A DNA stretch of 64,000 nucleotides from Sulfitobacter sp. W027. Its GTDB lineage: Bacteria; Pseudomonadota; Alphaproteobacteria; Rhodobacterales; Rhodobacteraceae. The notes beneath the pieces are model-generated. The model had not been told where the DNA came from and did not search any database. It saw only the letters and a list, made by a program, of their open reading frames with translations. Of this stretch, positions 1 through 9,806 are shown piece by piece. Each line of letters begins with the position of its first letter. Positions within the stretch are counted from its first letter, which is position 1. The DNA lies in contig NZ_CP083564.1 of assembly GCF_025143985.1 (NCBI RefSeq), forward strand, positions 1,241,501 to 1,305,500. The letters are read 5' to 3'. Made by a program: the position numbers and the translations under genes.

Positions 1-329
1 GTCCCGGAATAGAGCGCGTTTTCAGCGGCATTGTTGCCCCGGTTCACGCCGGAAAGCACCAGATCAGGCGGGGCGGCGGTCATCGTGTCGTAGATCGCGG
101 CGAGCACGCAGTCGGCGGGGGAGCCTTCGGTAGCGAAAACACGGTCGTCCAGTTGCGAGATCATCATCGGCTTGGTGTAGCTGATGCAATGGCCCACGCC
201 GGATTGCTCGAATGCGGGTGCAACGGTCCAGACCTCGCCCTTAGGCCCGGCCAACTCCTCGGCAATGGCGCGCAGCACGGCCAGACCGGGCGCGTTGATG
301 CCGTCATCGTTTGTAATCAGAATGCGCAT
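1..329 (-). CDS. surE: 5'/3'-nucleotidase SurE, N-terminal part (cut by window edge)
   Basis: The translation starts [16 protein letters not shown], the signature N-terminus of SurE; the paired aspartates in NDDG bind the divalent metal. The later [19 protein letters not shown] stretch is the second conserved SurE block, with the SG(V/I)NxGxN metal-binding asparagine. SurE is a cytoplasmic metal-dependent phosphatase acting on nucleoside monophosphates and is linked to stationary-phase survival. About 109 codons are present; the rest lies before base 1. Family identity is near certain. Confidence 0.95.
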   Translation of the reverse strand, partial: MRILITNDDGINAPGLAVLRAIAEELAGPKGEVWTVAPAFEQSGVGHCISYTKPMMISQLDDRVFATEGSPADCVLAAIYDTMTAAPPDLVLSGVNRGNNAAENALYSG

Positions 330-401
330 GAAAGGCCCCTTTTTGCCTTGATAGGCGAGGGGCGGACCGGCGGCAAGCGCAGCGCGCCGGTGCCGCGCGG
401 T

Positions 402-1055
402 TCAGGAGGCGGAGTTTTCCGACAGTTGCGCCAATACCGCAGCGGCCTGCGTGGCGGTGTCGCTCAGCGCCGCGCGGTCTTCACCGGGGAAGAAGCGCGC
501 GCGGGTGGCGGTGGGCATCGGGTCGGGCATGAGGATATGGACGCGCGGGCCGATCTGCGCGGTCTCGACCTGCCAAGAGGTCGCCAGCGCGATCTGCGCG
601 GCCTTGGTGGCCCCGTAGCTGCCGAAGAATTTCGTACCAGCGCGCGGATCGTCAAAAAAGACCGCCGTGCCATCCGTCCCAAGAAGCGGCGAGACGAAGG
701 TGATCAGCCGCGCCGTGGCGGTGATGTTGCCGGCAATGGATTTCTCCATATCCTTAGCGTCGATATGGTCGGTCGGGGTGAGCGGTGCCGCATGGATCGC
801 GCAATGCAACCAAAGGTCCAGACCCCCCCAGCGGTCGTGGATACCACGGCAGAGCACGGCCATCGCATCGGCGTTGGTGATGTCCATCGGGGCCAGTGTG
901 GCGCTGCCACCCTTGGCTTGGATGCGGTCATCCAGCTCTTCCAACGCGCCGGTTGTGCGACCGACCGCGATGATATGATGGGTGGGGGCAAAGGCCTCTG
1001 CCAATGCGGCTCCAAGGCCGCGCGACGCGCCGGTGATCAATGCTGTCTTGCTCAT
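402..1055 (-). CDS. SDR family NAD(P)-dependent oxidoreductase
   Basis: This is a short-chain dehydrogenase/reductase of 217 residues. The N-terminus MSKTALITGASRGLGAALAE has the TGxxxGxG dinucleotide-binding motif of a Rossmann fold, and SYGATKAA near residue 150 holds the catalytic YxxxK. I chose the ATG at 1055 over one 15 bases upstream because MSKTALITG matches the usual SDR start. The protein is shorter than the common 250 residues, mainly at the C-terminus, so the substrate-binding lobe may be reduced. The substrate cannot be told from sequence. It lies 72 bases from surE on the same strand. Confidence 0.85.
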   Translation of the reverse strand: MSKTALITGASRGLGAALAEAFAPTHHIIAVGRTTGALEELDDRIQAKGGSATLAPMDITNADAMAVLCRGIHDRWGGLDLWLHCAIHAAPLTPTDHIDAKDMEKSIAGNITATARLITFVSPLLGTDGTAVFFDDPRAGTKFFGSYGATKAAQIALATSWQVETAQIGPRVHILMPDPMPTATRARFFPGEDRAALSDTATQAAAVLAQLSENSAS

Positions 1056-1120
1056 GACCGCGATGTGCACTGCCCCGCGCGGCAGGTCAAGAGGCGCGGT
1101 GTCGCGCCCCTTTGATCGTG

Positions 1121-1381
1121 TCAGCCCTGCGGCAAGCGCAGTACCTTATTGCCGCGACGGCTAGAGAGCACGAGTGTGCCCTGTCCAATGGCCGCCACAA
1201 TACCGCCTGCGACTTGATCGCCCACTTCGACGCGGGAAATCTTGCCGCCGCCTTCGCGGATCAGCGCGCCGGGCGTGCTGTCGCTGCCGAAGATGCCAAT
1301 CAGCGCGGTGCTGGACAGATCGGCCTTTTCAGTTGCCAGATCGGAGACTTTCTTTGGGGTCGGGGTCCCAGTGCTCGCCAT
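1121..1381 (-). CDS. Small protein resembling a PilP/GspC-type periplasmic domain
   Basis: This 86-residue protein starts MASTGTPTPKKVSDLATEK. Its middle, LSSTALIGIFGSDSTPGALIREGGGKISRVEVGD followed by a short beta-rich tail ending GNKVLRLPQG, resembles the compact beta domain of type II secretion GspC or pilus PilP proteins. That domain reads roughly as LxGIxxxxxxxxALIRxxxGxxxxVxxGD. No signal peptide or membrane segment is visible and no secretion genes are nearby, so the resemblance is to a fold and not a pathway. A start 54 bases upstream is open but adds an arginine-rich stretch I do not trust. Confidence 0.65.
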   Translation of the reverse strand: MASTGTPTPKKVSDLATEKADLSSTALIGIFGSDSTPGALIREGGGKISRVEVGDQVAGGIVAAIGQGTLVLSSRRGNKVLRLPQG

Positions 1382-1570
1382 GATGTGCCTTTCGCCTGTG
1401 GTTGCGTTTCGCGCGGCAGTCCCCCGCGCTCGCAAACCGTCAGCTAACCCCTGCCGCAGTGCAGCGGAAGGGGGCGTTTTGGGGATGCGCAGGGTTCTGC
1501 TTGATCGTCGGCAAAGCAGCGCCGACGGCTCCTTTGTAACGCTGCGACCTTTCGTAAGGCTTAACTCGGG

Positions 1571-2422
1571 TTAGCCCACGAAAGCCTTTTCAACGACGAA
1601 ATGCTGGGGGTCGGAATTGGCACCCTCGGTCAGGCCAAAGCCTTCGAGAATCTCCATGATATCCTTGTTGAAGCCCAGGCTGCCGCAGACCATGGCGCGG
1701 TCGTGGGCGGCGTTGATCTGAGGCACGCCGAGATCTTTGAACACCGTGCCATCCTGCAAAAGGTGCGTGATCCGGCCCATTTTGGGGCTCTCTTCGCGGG
1801 TGGTGGTCGGGTAATAGCGGATCTTGGCGAGGTTTTCGGGGCCGATCAGCTCTTGCATCAGTTCGTCGGCCTTCAGTCCTTCGATCAACTGTCGGCCATA
1901 CTCCAGTTCCGCCACATCGCGGCAGGTGTGGGTGACGATAACCTCGTCGAATTTCTCATAGGTCTCGGGCTCACGCAGCAGACTGGCGAAAGGGGCAAAG
2001 CCGGTGCCGGTGGCGAACATCCACAGCCGGTCGCCGGGCAGCAACGCGTCATGCACCAGCGTGCCCACGGGCTTGGGCCGCAGGATGATCTGATCGCCGG
2101 GCTGGATGTGCTGCAGCTTGGAGGTCAGCGGGCCGTCCTGCACTTTGATCGAATAGAACTCCAACTCATCGTCCCACGCAGGCGAGGCGATGGAATAGGC
2201 GCGCAGCAGCGGTTTTTGCTTTCCGGTTTCGGGATGCGGGTCGCCCATCAGGCCGATCATCACGAACTCGCCCGAGCGGAAACGCAGGCTCGCCGGGCGC
2301 GAGACGCGGAAAGAGAAAAGCTGGTCCGTCCAATGGGTGACAGAGGTCACGGTCTGGGCGTCGGGCAACGTCGGGACGGGCTTGGCGGTGGTCTGGTTCA
2401 CTGTGCTCTGCTCGGTCATCAT
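1571..2422 (-). CDS. fpr: Ferredoxin--NADP+ reductase
   Basis: This 283-residue flavoenzyme belongs to the bacterial subclass of plant-type ferredoxin-NADP reductases. RAYSIASP around residue 95 is the FAD-binding RxYS motif. MFATGTGFAPFASLLRE around residue 137 is the glycine-rich NADP-binding motif. The C-terminus HFVVEKAFVG has the short tail typical of bacterial Fpr. It transfers electrons between NADPH and ferredoxin or flavodoxin in the cytoplasm. It lies just downstream of a ferredoxin-type sulfite reductase operon with no CysJ flavoprotein, so a role in feeding electrons to sulfite reduction is a reasonable inference. ATG codons at 2422 and 2419 are both possible starts. Confidence 0.93.
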   Translation of the reverse strand: MMTEQSTVNQTTAKPVPTLPDAQTVTSVTHWTDQLFSFRVSRPASLRFRSGEFVMIGLMGDPHPETGKQKPLLRAYSIASPAWDDELEFYSIKVQDGPLTSKLQHIQPGDQIILRPKPVGTLVHDALLPGDRLWMFATGTGFAPFASLLREPETYEKFDEVIVTHTCRDVAELEYGRQLIEGLKADELMQELIGPENLAKIRYYPTTTREESPKMGRITHLLQDGTVFKDLGVPQINAAHDRAMVCGSLGFNKDIMEILEGFGLTEGANSDPQHFVVEKAFVG

Positions 2423-2487
2423 GATTTCCGCAAATCGGTTTGCGGCCTCTATTTATGGCAAGGAAGGGGTGAGGGCAATGAAGCGGC

Positions 2488-2919
2488 CTATTCGGCCGCC
2501 GCTGCCTGTGGGGACGCCGCGCCGCGCAGACGGGACTGATAGTTGTGTGCCTGCCAGTCAGCGCGGGCGAGCCACTGGTCCTGCGGCTGACGGGCGGCCA
2601 GATCATCGTCGATCTCAACCTCATCGAACCCCGCGCGGCGCGCCATGGCGTATTGATCAGCCAGCACATGCCCGCGGGCGCGCAGACGGCCCGTGTAACC
2701 GCGCAGGCGCAGAACGCGGGCGATGGTAAAGCCGCGCCCATCCGCGAAAGAGGGGAAGTCGACACGGATCATCTCCAGCGCCGGGGTCAAGGTGACGGCA
2801 TGGGCATCGGCGTCCGAGCCAAGATCAATGGCGCGGCAGTCATTCGCTGCCCCTTCTTTGCAATAGCCATGGGTCCAGTCGTTGGCGGTGAAACCGGTGT
2901 CGGTTACGAGTACGCTCAT
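2488..2919 (-). CDS. DUF934 protein of sulfite reduction
   Basis: The protein of 143 residues starts MSVLVTDTGFTANDWT and contains LEMIRVDFPSFADGRGFTIARVLRLRGYTGRLRARGHVL, the core of DUF934. Its catalytic role is unknown, but the family is found in cysH-cysI operons and is often named an oxidoreductase probably involved in sulfite reduction. The ATG at 2919 overlaps the cysH stop by four bases, so the two are translationally coupled. Upstream in-frame codons are inside cysH and unlikely to be used. It is the last gene of the cysG operon before a 65-base gap to fpr. Confidence 0.88.
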   Translation of the reverse strand: MSVLVTDTGFTANDWTHGYCKEGAANDCRAIDLGSDADAHAVTLTPALEMIRVDFPSFADGRGFTIARVLRLRGYTGRLRARGHVLADQYAMARRAGFDEVEIDDDLAARQPQDQWLARADWQAHNYQSRLRGAASPQAAAAE

Positions 2920-3696
2920 GATTTGTCTCCTGTTCGGACCACTTTGCCATTCACAAAATGGATGCCGCATTCTTCTTTGTTCTGATCGCGCCAACGCCCG
3001 GCGCGCGGGTCTTCGCCCGGAGCCACCGGCGAGGTGCAGGGCGCACAGCCGATCGAAGGGTAGCCCTTGGCCACCAGCGGGTGCCGGGGCAGGCGGTTCT
3101 CGGCAATGTAATCCGCCACATCCGAGGTTGCCCAATAGGCCAGCGGGTTCACCTTGATACGCGGCGCGGCCCCGTCTTTGGGAACTTCGGCCTCGAAGAA
3201 TTCCAAGGCCGCGCGGCTGCCCGATTGGAAGCGTTTGCGCCCGGTGATCCAGCCATCATAGCCCGCCAGCGCGCTCTGCAGAGGCCGGGTCTTGCGCAAG
3301 GCACAGCAGGCGTCGGTGTCATATTGGTGCAGCGTGCCATCGGGATCCTGTGCTGCGATCTCTTCGCTGCGCAGGGTGGTGACATTGCGCAGGCCGAGGC
3401 GTTCGCTCAGCTCCTGCTGGTAAACCAGCGTTTCGGCAAAGAGCATTTCGGTGTCGATAAAGAGCACCGGAATATCCCGCGACACCATGGAGGCAAGGTG
3501 CAACAGCGCCACCGACTCCGCGCCAAAGCTGGAGACGAGGGTGAGGTTCTCGATCTCAGCATCGGCGCGGCGGATGACATCCGTGGCCCCGTGGTGGCGC
3601 AGGTCGGCATTAAGCCGCGCTACCTTTTCCTCGACCGCGCGCAGCCCCTCGGGGGACGGCGCAGCGGTATTTGAAAAAGGATGAAGTTCAGGGGTG

Positions 3697-3707
<11 letters not shown>
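2916..3707 (-). CDS. cysH: Assimilatory APS reductase (phosphoadenylyl-sulfate reductase family)
   Basis: This 263-residue enzyme reduces adenylyl sulfate to sulfite. SFGAESVALLHL near residue 55 is the PP-loop of the sulfate-nucleotide site. A CC pair near residue 132 and a CxxC (GCAPC) near residue 222 are the four ligands for a [4Fe-4S] cluster, which marks APS rather than PAPS reductases. ECGIHF near the C-terminus carries the catalytic cysteine. The start at 3707 overlaps the end of the sulfite reductase gene by 11 bases, so translation is probably coupled. No sulfate adenylyltransferase gene is in this window. Confidence 0.93.
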
Positions 3708-5372
<1,665 letters not shown>

Positions 5373-5373
<1 letters not shown>

Positions 5374-5669
5374 CACAGGGTCTCCTGTTTGCCGTGGGCG
5401 TAGTTCGACGGGCCTTTGGCGCGGAACTCTTCGCGGAAATGTGTGGGGCGCGGGCCGCCCGTATCGGGGGCCACATCGGCGAGGTAGACGCCGACGACCA
5501 AATCTTGCTGCGTGAGCGCGTCGATCAGGCGCAGGTCAGCGTCGGCCTCATCGGTCAGCACCTCGGCCTCGGAAAGGCTGCGGGTCCAGCCGGTGGCGGT
5601 TTGGTAGACAACGTCGCCTTCGAGCAGCGCATTGGCGGTGATGACCTTGGGGGTGAAAGGCTTGGGCAT
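5373..5669 (-). CDS. DUF2849 protein
   Basis: This small acidic protein of 98 residues contains ITANALLEGDVVYQT followed by W-T-R-SLSEAEVLTDE, the DUF2849 pattern. The family occurs in alphaproteobacterial sulfite-reductase operons between cysG and the reductase gene, as here. No catalytic motif or cofactor cysteine is visible. It starts one base after the cysG stop and its own stop overlaps the sulfite reductase start, which makes it an integral part of the operon. A role as an assembly or regulatory factor is only an inference from that placement. Confidence 0.88.
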
Positions 5670-5670
5670 A

Positions 5671-7065
5671 TCAGGCCAGCTCCTCTAGCGGGGTTTCGGT
5701 GGCAGCTTGGACGGCGGCGCGCGGGGCGAGGCCGTAGAAGGTGAGCGCGGGGCCGGTCATTTCGGCATCGGCCAGATCGCGCGGCAAATCGTTGAGCGTG
5801 GTCGACAGCACCCGCTGATCGGCGCGCGAGGCGTTTTCGATCACGGTGACGGGTGTGGCCCGGTCGGCCCCGTGCATCAGCAGGCGGCCTTGGACGAAAC
5901 GGGCGGATTTCTTGCCCATATAGATCGCGGCGACCTCGTTGGGGCGGGAGAGGGCGGCCCAGTCGTGATCGGCGAAACCTTTCATGTCATGCCCGGTCAG
6001 GAAGCGGACCGAGGCATTGCGGCCCCGTTTGGTCAGGCTTTGACCGATGCCCGCTACGGCGGCAGAGGCGGCAGTGATGCCGGGCACGATGTGCCAGCCG
6101 ATGTCATGGGCGTCTACGGCGTCGATTTCTTCGTCGAGGCGGCCAAAGACGGTGGCATCGCCGGATTTCAGCCGCACCACCTGCGCGCCGCTTTGGGCGT
6201 GCTCGACCAGCAGGGCGTTGATGTGCTCTTGGGCCGTGGAGGGTCCGAAACCCTCTTTGCCCACGTCGATCATCAGCGCTTCGCGGCGGGCGAGTTCGAG
6301 AATCTCGGGGCTGATCAAGCGGTCGTAGATCACCACATCGGCCTCATCCAGCGCGCGGCGGGCCTTGAGAGTCAGCAGTTCCGGATCACCGGGGCCGCCG
6401 CCGACAAAGGCCACATGCCCTGCGCGGGCTTCGCGGGTGAGATGCGTTTGCAGCAGGTCTTTCAACGCCGGGCGCACGCTATCCTTGCCCTCGTCCATGG
6501 CGCGGGGGCCAGCGGCAAAATAGTAGTCGCGCCAGAAATCGCGGCGCGCGCGGCCCATGGGCAGGGCGTCGGCGAGCTTGCGGAAACCTTTGCCGATCCG
6601 CGCAAGCGGGCCGAGGGTGACGGGCAGACGCTCTTCCAAATCGGCTTTGATGGCGCGGGCCAGCACCGGGGCGGCGCCTTCGGTGCCGATGGCCACGGTC
6701 ACCGGGTCACGGTCGACGATGGCGGGGGTGATGAACTGGCTGTCGTGCAGATTGTCGACGATGTTGACCAGCACGCCAGCCGCGCGGGCAAGGGCCGCGT
6801 TTTCGGCATCAAGCACGTCATCCTCATCTGCCGCATAGAACAGCAGGGCACCGGGCAGGTCGGCGGCAGTGAGGGCGCGGCGGTGCAGGGTCAGCTTGCC
6901 CGCCGCCTGCCATTCGACAAGCTCTGGCGCGGGGGCGGGCGCAAAGATATGCAGCGCGGCTTTGGTCTTCATCAGCAGGCGCAACTTGGCCAGCGCCGCT
7001 TCGCCGCCGCCGGAAAGGAGGATCTTTTGCTCGCTCGTGGCGAGGAAGATGGGAAAGTGATCCAT
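5671..7065 (-). CDS. cysG: Siroheme synthase: fused precorrin-2 dehydrogenase/ferrochelatase and uroporphyrinogen-III methyltransferase
   Basis: This 464-residue fusion makes siroheme, the cofactor of the sulfite reductase two genes downstream. The N-terminal 200 residues hold the NAD-binding loop SGGGEAALAKLRLL and a CysG dimerisation region, which oxidise precorrin-2 and insert iron. From about residue 215 the SUMT domain begins with VAFVGGGPGDPELLTLKA and VIYDRL, the S-adenosylmethionine methylase signature. VRLKSGDATVFGR and PGITAASA follow as expected. It is the first gene of the operon and faces away from a divergent Lrp-type regulator across a 144-base intergenic region. Confidence 0.95.
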   Translation of the reverse strand: MDHFPIFLATSEQKILLSGGGEAALAKLRLLMKTKAALHIFAPAPAPELVEWQAAGKLTLHRRALTAADLPGALLFYAADEDDVLDAENAALARAAGVLVNIVDNLHDSQFITPAIVDRDPVTVAIGTEGAAPVLARAIKADLEERLPVTLGPLARIGKGFRKLADALPMGRARRDFWRDYYFAAGPRAMDEGKDSVRPALKDLLQTHLTREARAGHVAFVGGGPGDPELLTLKARRALDEADVVIYDRLISPEILELARREALMIDVGKEGFGPSTAQEHINALLVEHAQSGAQVVRLKSGDATVFGRLDEEIDAVDAHDIGWHIVPGITAASAAVAGIGQSLTKRGRNASVRFLTGHDMKGFADHDWAALSRPNEVAAIYMGKKSARFVQGRLLMHGADRATPVTVIENASRADQRVLSTTLNDLPRDLADAEMTGPALTFYGLAPRAAVQAATETPLEELA

Positions 7066-7096
7066 GATGCGCCCTGTATTCTGTTTGACGTGACCT

Positions 7097-7116
7097 CTTA
7101 TATAGGAAATATTCCC
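7097..7116. promoter_or_regulatory. Candidate cysG -10 element and near-palindromic regulator site
   Basis: The cysG-regulator gap contains TATAAG on the minus strand (7097-7102) about 30 bases upstream of the cysG ATG. Next to it is the AT-rich near-palindrome GGAAATATTCC (7105-7115). No good -35 box sits at the right distance from TATAAG, and the near-palindrome covers that zone. This suggests an activated promoter, and the divergent Lrp/AsnC regulator is the obvious candidate to bind. The promoter call is an inference from spacing and position. Confidence 0.35.
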
Positions 7117-7209
7117 AATAATTGGCTAGTTGCTGGCGCAGATAAGAACATGTGTTCGCTATGGCCGTAGGTTGAGTATGAACGTCCTGCCGGGACGAGA
7201 GAGAAGAGA

Positions 7210-7671
7210 ATGACTGTCCGAATTGATGAGACCGACCGGAAGATTTTGGCGCAGCTGCAACGGGATGCGAGCCAATCTCTGGACGATATCGCCCGCGAAG
7301 TGGGCTCTTCGAAGACCCCGGTGTGGAATCGGATCCGCAAGCTGCGGGAGGCCGGGGTGATCGGGCAACAGACCGTGGTGCTGGATTCCGAAGCGCTTGG
7401 GTTTGAGGCGTGCTTTTTCGTGCTGATCCGCACCTCGGAGCATGAGGCAGCGTGGCAGGCGGCGTTTCTGAAGGCGTTGCAAGACCGGCCAGAGGTGCAA
7501 GAGGCGCACCGGCTGGCGGGGGATATCGACTACATTCTAAAGGTACGGGTCAAGAATGCGCGGGCCTATGATGTGTTCTATCAGGCGCTGATTTCGGAGG
7601 TGAAGGTGCACAACGTGACTGCGCTTTTGTCGATGGAAGAGATCAAATCGACGACGATGCTGCCGTTGTAA
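7210..7671 (+). CDS. Lrp/AsnC family transcriptional regulator
   Basis: This 153-residue protein has the N-terminal helix-turn-helix of Lrp/AsnC regulators (DETDRKILAQLQRDASQSLDDIAREVGSS, then VWNRIRKLREAGVIG). A C-terminal RAM effector-binding domain follows, with VQEAHRLAGDIDYILKVRV near residue 95. Such proteins bind amino acids and assemble into octamers or larger. It diverges from the cysG sulfite-reduction operon, so control of sulfur assimilation is likely. That is inferred from position, not from a recognised orthologue. It is followed by a strong bidirectional terminator. Confidence 0.92.
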   Translation: MTVRIDETDRKILAQLQRDASQSLDDIAREVGSSKTPVWNRIRKLREAGVIGQQTVVLDSEALGFEACFFVLIRTSEHEAAWQAAFLKALQDRPEVQEAHRLAGDIDYILKVRVKNARAYDVFYQALISEVKVHNVTALLSMEEIKSTTMLPL

Positions 7672-7677
7672 AACCTT

Positions 7678-7708
7678 GGGGCGGCGCATCTTTTCAGATG
7701 GCCGCCCC
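7678..7708. terminator. Bidirectional intrinsic terminator between the Lrp-type regulator and tpiA
   Basis: Eight-base arms GGGGCGGC (7678-7685) and GCCGCCCC (7701-7708) pair perfectly, with CATC/GATG pairing inside. T-rich tails follow on both strands. It sits between two convergent genes. Confidence 0.8.
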
Positions 7709-7716
7709 GGTTGTTT

Positions 7717-8466
7717 TCAGGACTGCGCGAGCGCTGCGACGATGGGCGCGAAGTCCGCGGCCTTGAGGCTGGCCCCGCCGACTAACGCGCCGTCGACATT
7801 CTCCACTGCAAAGATCTCGACCGCATTTGTTGCTTTCACCGAGCCGCCGTAGAGCAGGGGAAGCGCATTGCCGATATCTGCACCGAAACGACTGATGAGG
7901 CGCGTGCGGATGAAGTCATGCACTTCTTTGATCTGCGCGATGCTGGGCACTTTACCGGTGCCGATGGCCCAGATCGGCTCATAGGCGATCACGGTATTTT
8001 CCGCATCAACAGCATCGGAGAGGGAGCCGTCAAGCTGGCCCCCGATGATGTCGAGCGTTTGGTCCGCGTCACGCTGTGCCTCACTCTCGCCGATACAGAC
8101 AATGGCGGTGAGCCCGGCAGCCCAAGCGGCGCGGGTCTTGGCTTGCACATCGGCGTCGGTCTCACGGTGCGCATCGCGGCGTTCGGAATGGCCAAGGATC
8201 ACATGGGTCGCGCCGCTGTCGGCCACCATGGAGGCGGAAATATCGCCCGTATAAGCGCCCGCATCTTCGGCATGGCAATCCTGCGCACCGATCTGGATCG
8301 GGCTGCCGTGGGTCGCGTCGGTGGCGCGGAACAGCAGGGTGCTGGGCGGGCAGATCACGACCTGTGGCGGGTTTTCGGGCAGGCCCGTGGCAAGGCTGTG
8401 AAGCTCTGCCAAAGAGGCGGCGGTGCCGTTCATCTTCCAGTTGCCGGCGGCGATTTTGGGGCGCAT
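7717..8466 (-). CDS. tpiA: Triose-phosphate isomerase
   Basis: This 249-residue glycolytic enzyme interconverts dihydroxyacetone phosphate and glyceraldehyde 3-phosphate. The catalytic residues are visible: Asn and Lys in AAGNWKMNG near the N-terminus, His in ILGHSERR near residue 93, and Glu in AYEPIWAIGTG near residue 163. LLYGGSV and GALVGGASL form the phosphate-binding loops. The start at 8466 (MRPKIAAGNWKMNG) matches the family exactly and the length is standard. It stands alone, convergent with the Lrp-type regulator. Confidence 0.97.
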   Translation of the reverse strand: MRPKIAAGNWKMNGTAASLAELHSLATGLPENPPQVVICPPSTLLFRATDATHGSPIQIGAQDCHAEDAGAYTGDISASMVADSGATHVILGHSERRDAHRETDADVQAKTRAAWAAGLTAIVCIGESEAQRDADQTLDIIGGQLDGSLSDAVDAENTVIAYEPIWAIGTGKVPSIAQIKEVHDFIRTRLISRFGADIGNALPLLYGGSVKATNAVEIFAVENVDGALVGGASLKAADFAPIVAALAQS

Positions 8467-8549
8467 CGGTTCCGTCCTGATCTGTTACTGTTGCCAGATC
8501 AGTTCGCAGGCCCGTGGCCTTTCGTCAAGGCCGGGGCAGATCGGCGCGC

Positions 8550-8912
8550 TTACTTCGCGCCGAGGCTCTCGTCGAATTTAATCGATTCCCCGCAACCGCA
8601 GGCTTCGGTCACATTGGGATTGCGGAACTTGAAGCCAGACTCGAGCAGCGTTGTCTCATAGTCGATTTCAGTGCCGAAAAGGAACATCTGCGCCATCGGT
8701 GCGATCATCACGCGCGCGCCATCCTGCTCAACGACTTCATCGTTGGGATCGGTCGCTTCGACATATTCCATGGTGTATTCCATGCCCGCACAGCCGCCTT
8801 TTTTGACGCCAATGCGCAGCCCCGCATGGCCCGCCGATTGCATCAACTTTGCAATCTGGCCAGCAGCTTTGGGGGTCATGGTGACGGCTTGCTTGCCGGG
8901 TATGCCAAACAT
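8550..8912 (-). CDS. A-type iron-sulfur carrier protein (IscA/ErpA/SufA family)
   Basis: This 120-residue protein has the three conserved cysteines of A-type carriers: one in KKGGCAGMEY near residue 41 and two in ACGCGES near residue 103. These proteins accept Fe-S clusters from a scaffold and pass them to apo-enzymes. The N-terminus MFGIPGKQAVTMTPKAAGQI fits the family. Assignment among ErpA, IscA and SufA cannot be made from motifs alone, and no suf genes adjoin it, although a SufT-like gene lies 3 kb away. Confidence 0.93.
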   Translation of the reverse strand: MFGIPGKQAVTMTPKAAGQIAKLMQSAGHAGLRIGVKKGGCAGMEYTMEYVEATDPNDEVVEQDGARVMIAPMAQMFLFGTEIDYETTLLESGFKFRNPNVTEACGCGESIKFDESLGAK

Positions 8913-8966
8913 CAGAAATTCTCCTATGCCGCCAAGATAAGGGTGCGGGGCGGCGATCTCAAGCCG

Positions 8967-9680
8967 TCAGAAGGAATTCATTGCAGCCTTGGTGGCGAAG
9001 GCCGCGATAAGCGCCCAGCCAAAGGACGCCAGCGTGCCGATAATGACGTATTCGCTGATTTTCTGGTTCTTTTTCACCGTGTCGAACCGCAGAATCGATT
9101 TTGCCGCGATAAGAAAACCGATGCCCGCAGGCTCTTCAATCATAACCATGAGGAAAATCAACGCGCGTTCCAGCAAACCGATGATACGGCCCGCATTATC
9201 AAGCCCATCGGGCTGGGCCTGCGCTTTGTGAGGGAGCATCAGGCCTCCCACCGCTGGGCCACCTGCAAGGGTGGCGGTGATCAACCCCGCAAGGAAGAGG
9301 GCGGGCGGAATAAGTGTTGTGCTATGGGCGGCCCAGATGCCACTTGCGAAAGCCTCAGGCAGATAGAGGGCAAGGAGGGCGATGGTGACAAGATGCGCGG
9401 TCTGATCGGTGAGATAGGGCCAAAGCCGCTCACGGTGCTGCGCAGGCACGGCGTAGGTTTTGACCGCGTCAATCGCGACATGAGCGAGGGCGAGAAAAGC
9501 GGCGGGGATGGGACTACCGCCAAGGGCCAGTGCCGTCAGGGCAAAGACAATGATCCCATGCAGCAAAAGGACTTGGGGTTTGCGTTTGGCGGTGACCATC
9601 GCATTGGTTTGAAAGACGAAATCCGCTAGCAGATGGGCGAGCAGGCAAGCGAGGGCGGTGGCGATGGCCTGTTCGGTCAT
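8967..9680 (-). CDS. DUF3307 integral membrane protein
   Basis: The protein has 237 residues and about six hydrophobic segments. The opening, with LLAHLLADFVFQTNAMV, matches DUF3307, whose conserved H and D/Q residues lie in the first membrane helix. AHVAIDAVKTY near residue 68 and DQTAHLVTIA near residue 94 are further conserved polar positions within membrane helices. The function is unknown. It lies downstream of, and on the same strand as, a SatD-like cyclase-fold protein; such pairing also occurs in other bacteria as far as I recall. That makes a soluble sensor plus membrane partner plausible. Confidence 0.82.
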   Translation of the reverse strand: MTEQAIATALACLLAHLLADFVFQTNAMVTAKRKPQVLLLHGIIVFALTALALGGSPIPAAFLALAHVAIDAVKTYAVPAQHRERLWPYLTDQTAHLVTIALLALYLPEAFASGIWAAHSTTLIPPALFLAGLITATLAGGPAVGGLMLPHKAQAQPDGLDNAGRIIGLLERALIFLMVMIEEPAGIGFLIAAKSILRFDTVKKNQKISEYVIIGTLASFGWALIAAFATKAAMNSF

Positions 9681-9806
9681 AGAGGTTCCGGCTGTTGGTG
9701 GTTGTGGTCATTTGAAAAGCCGTAGCGAGCAATGGCAAGGGTCTTTCTCTGCAGGAAATACAGGTTTATTTGGCTGTAATTGATAGTAACAGCTTGAAAA
9801 GGCTGT

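Noticed and set aside
5707..7170. 487-codon open frame on the plus strand
   Set aside because: It is antisense to cysG, which is complete and motif-rich.
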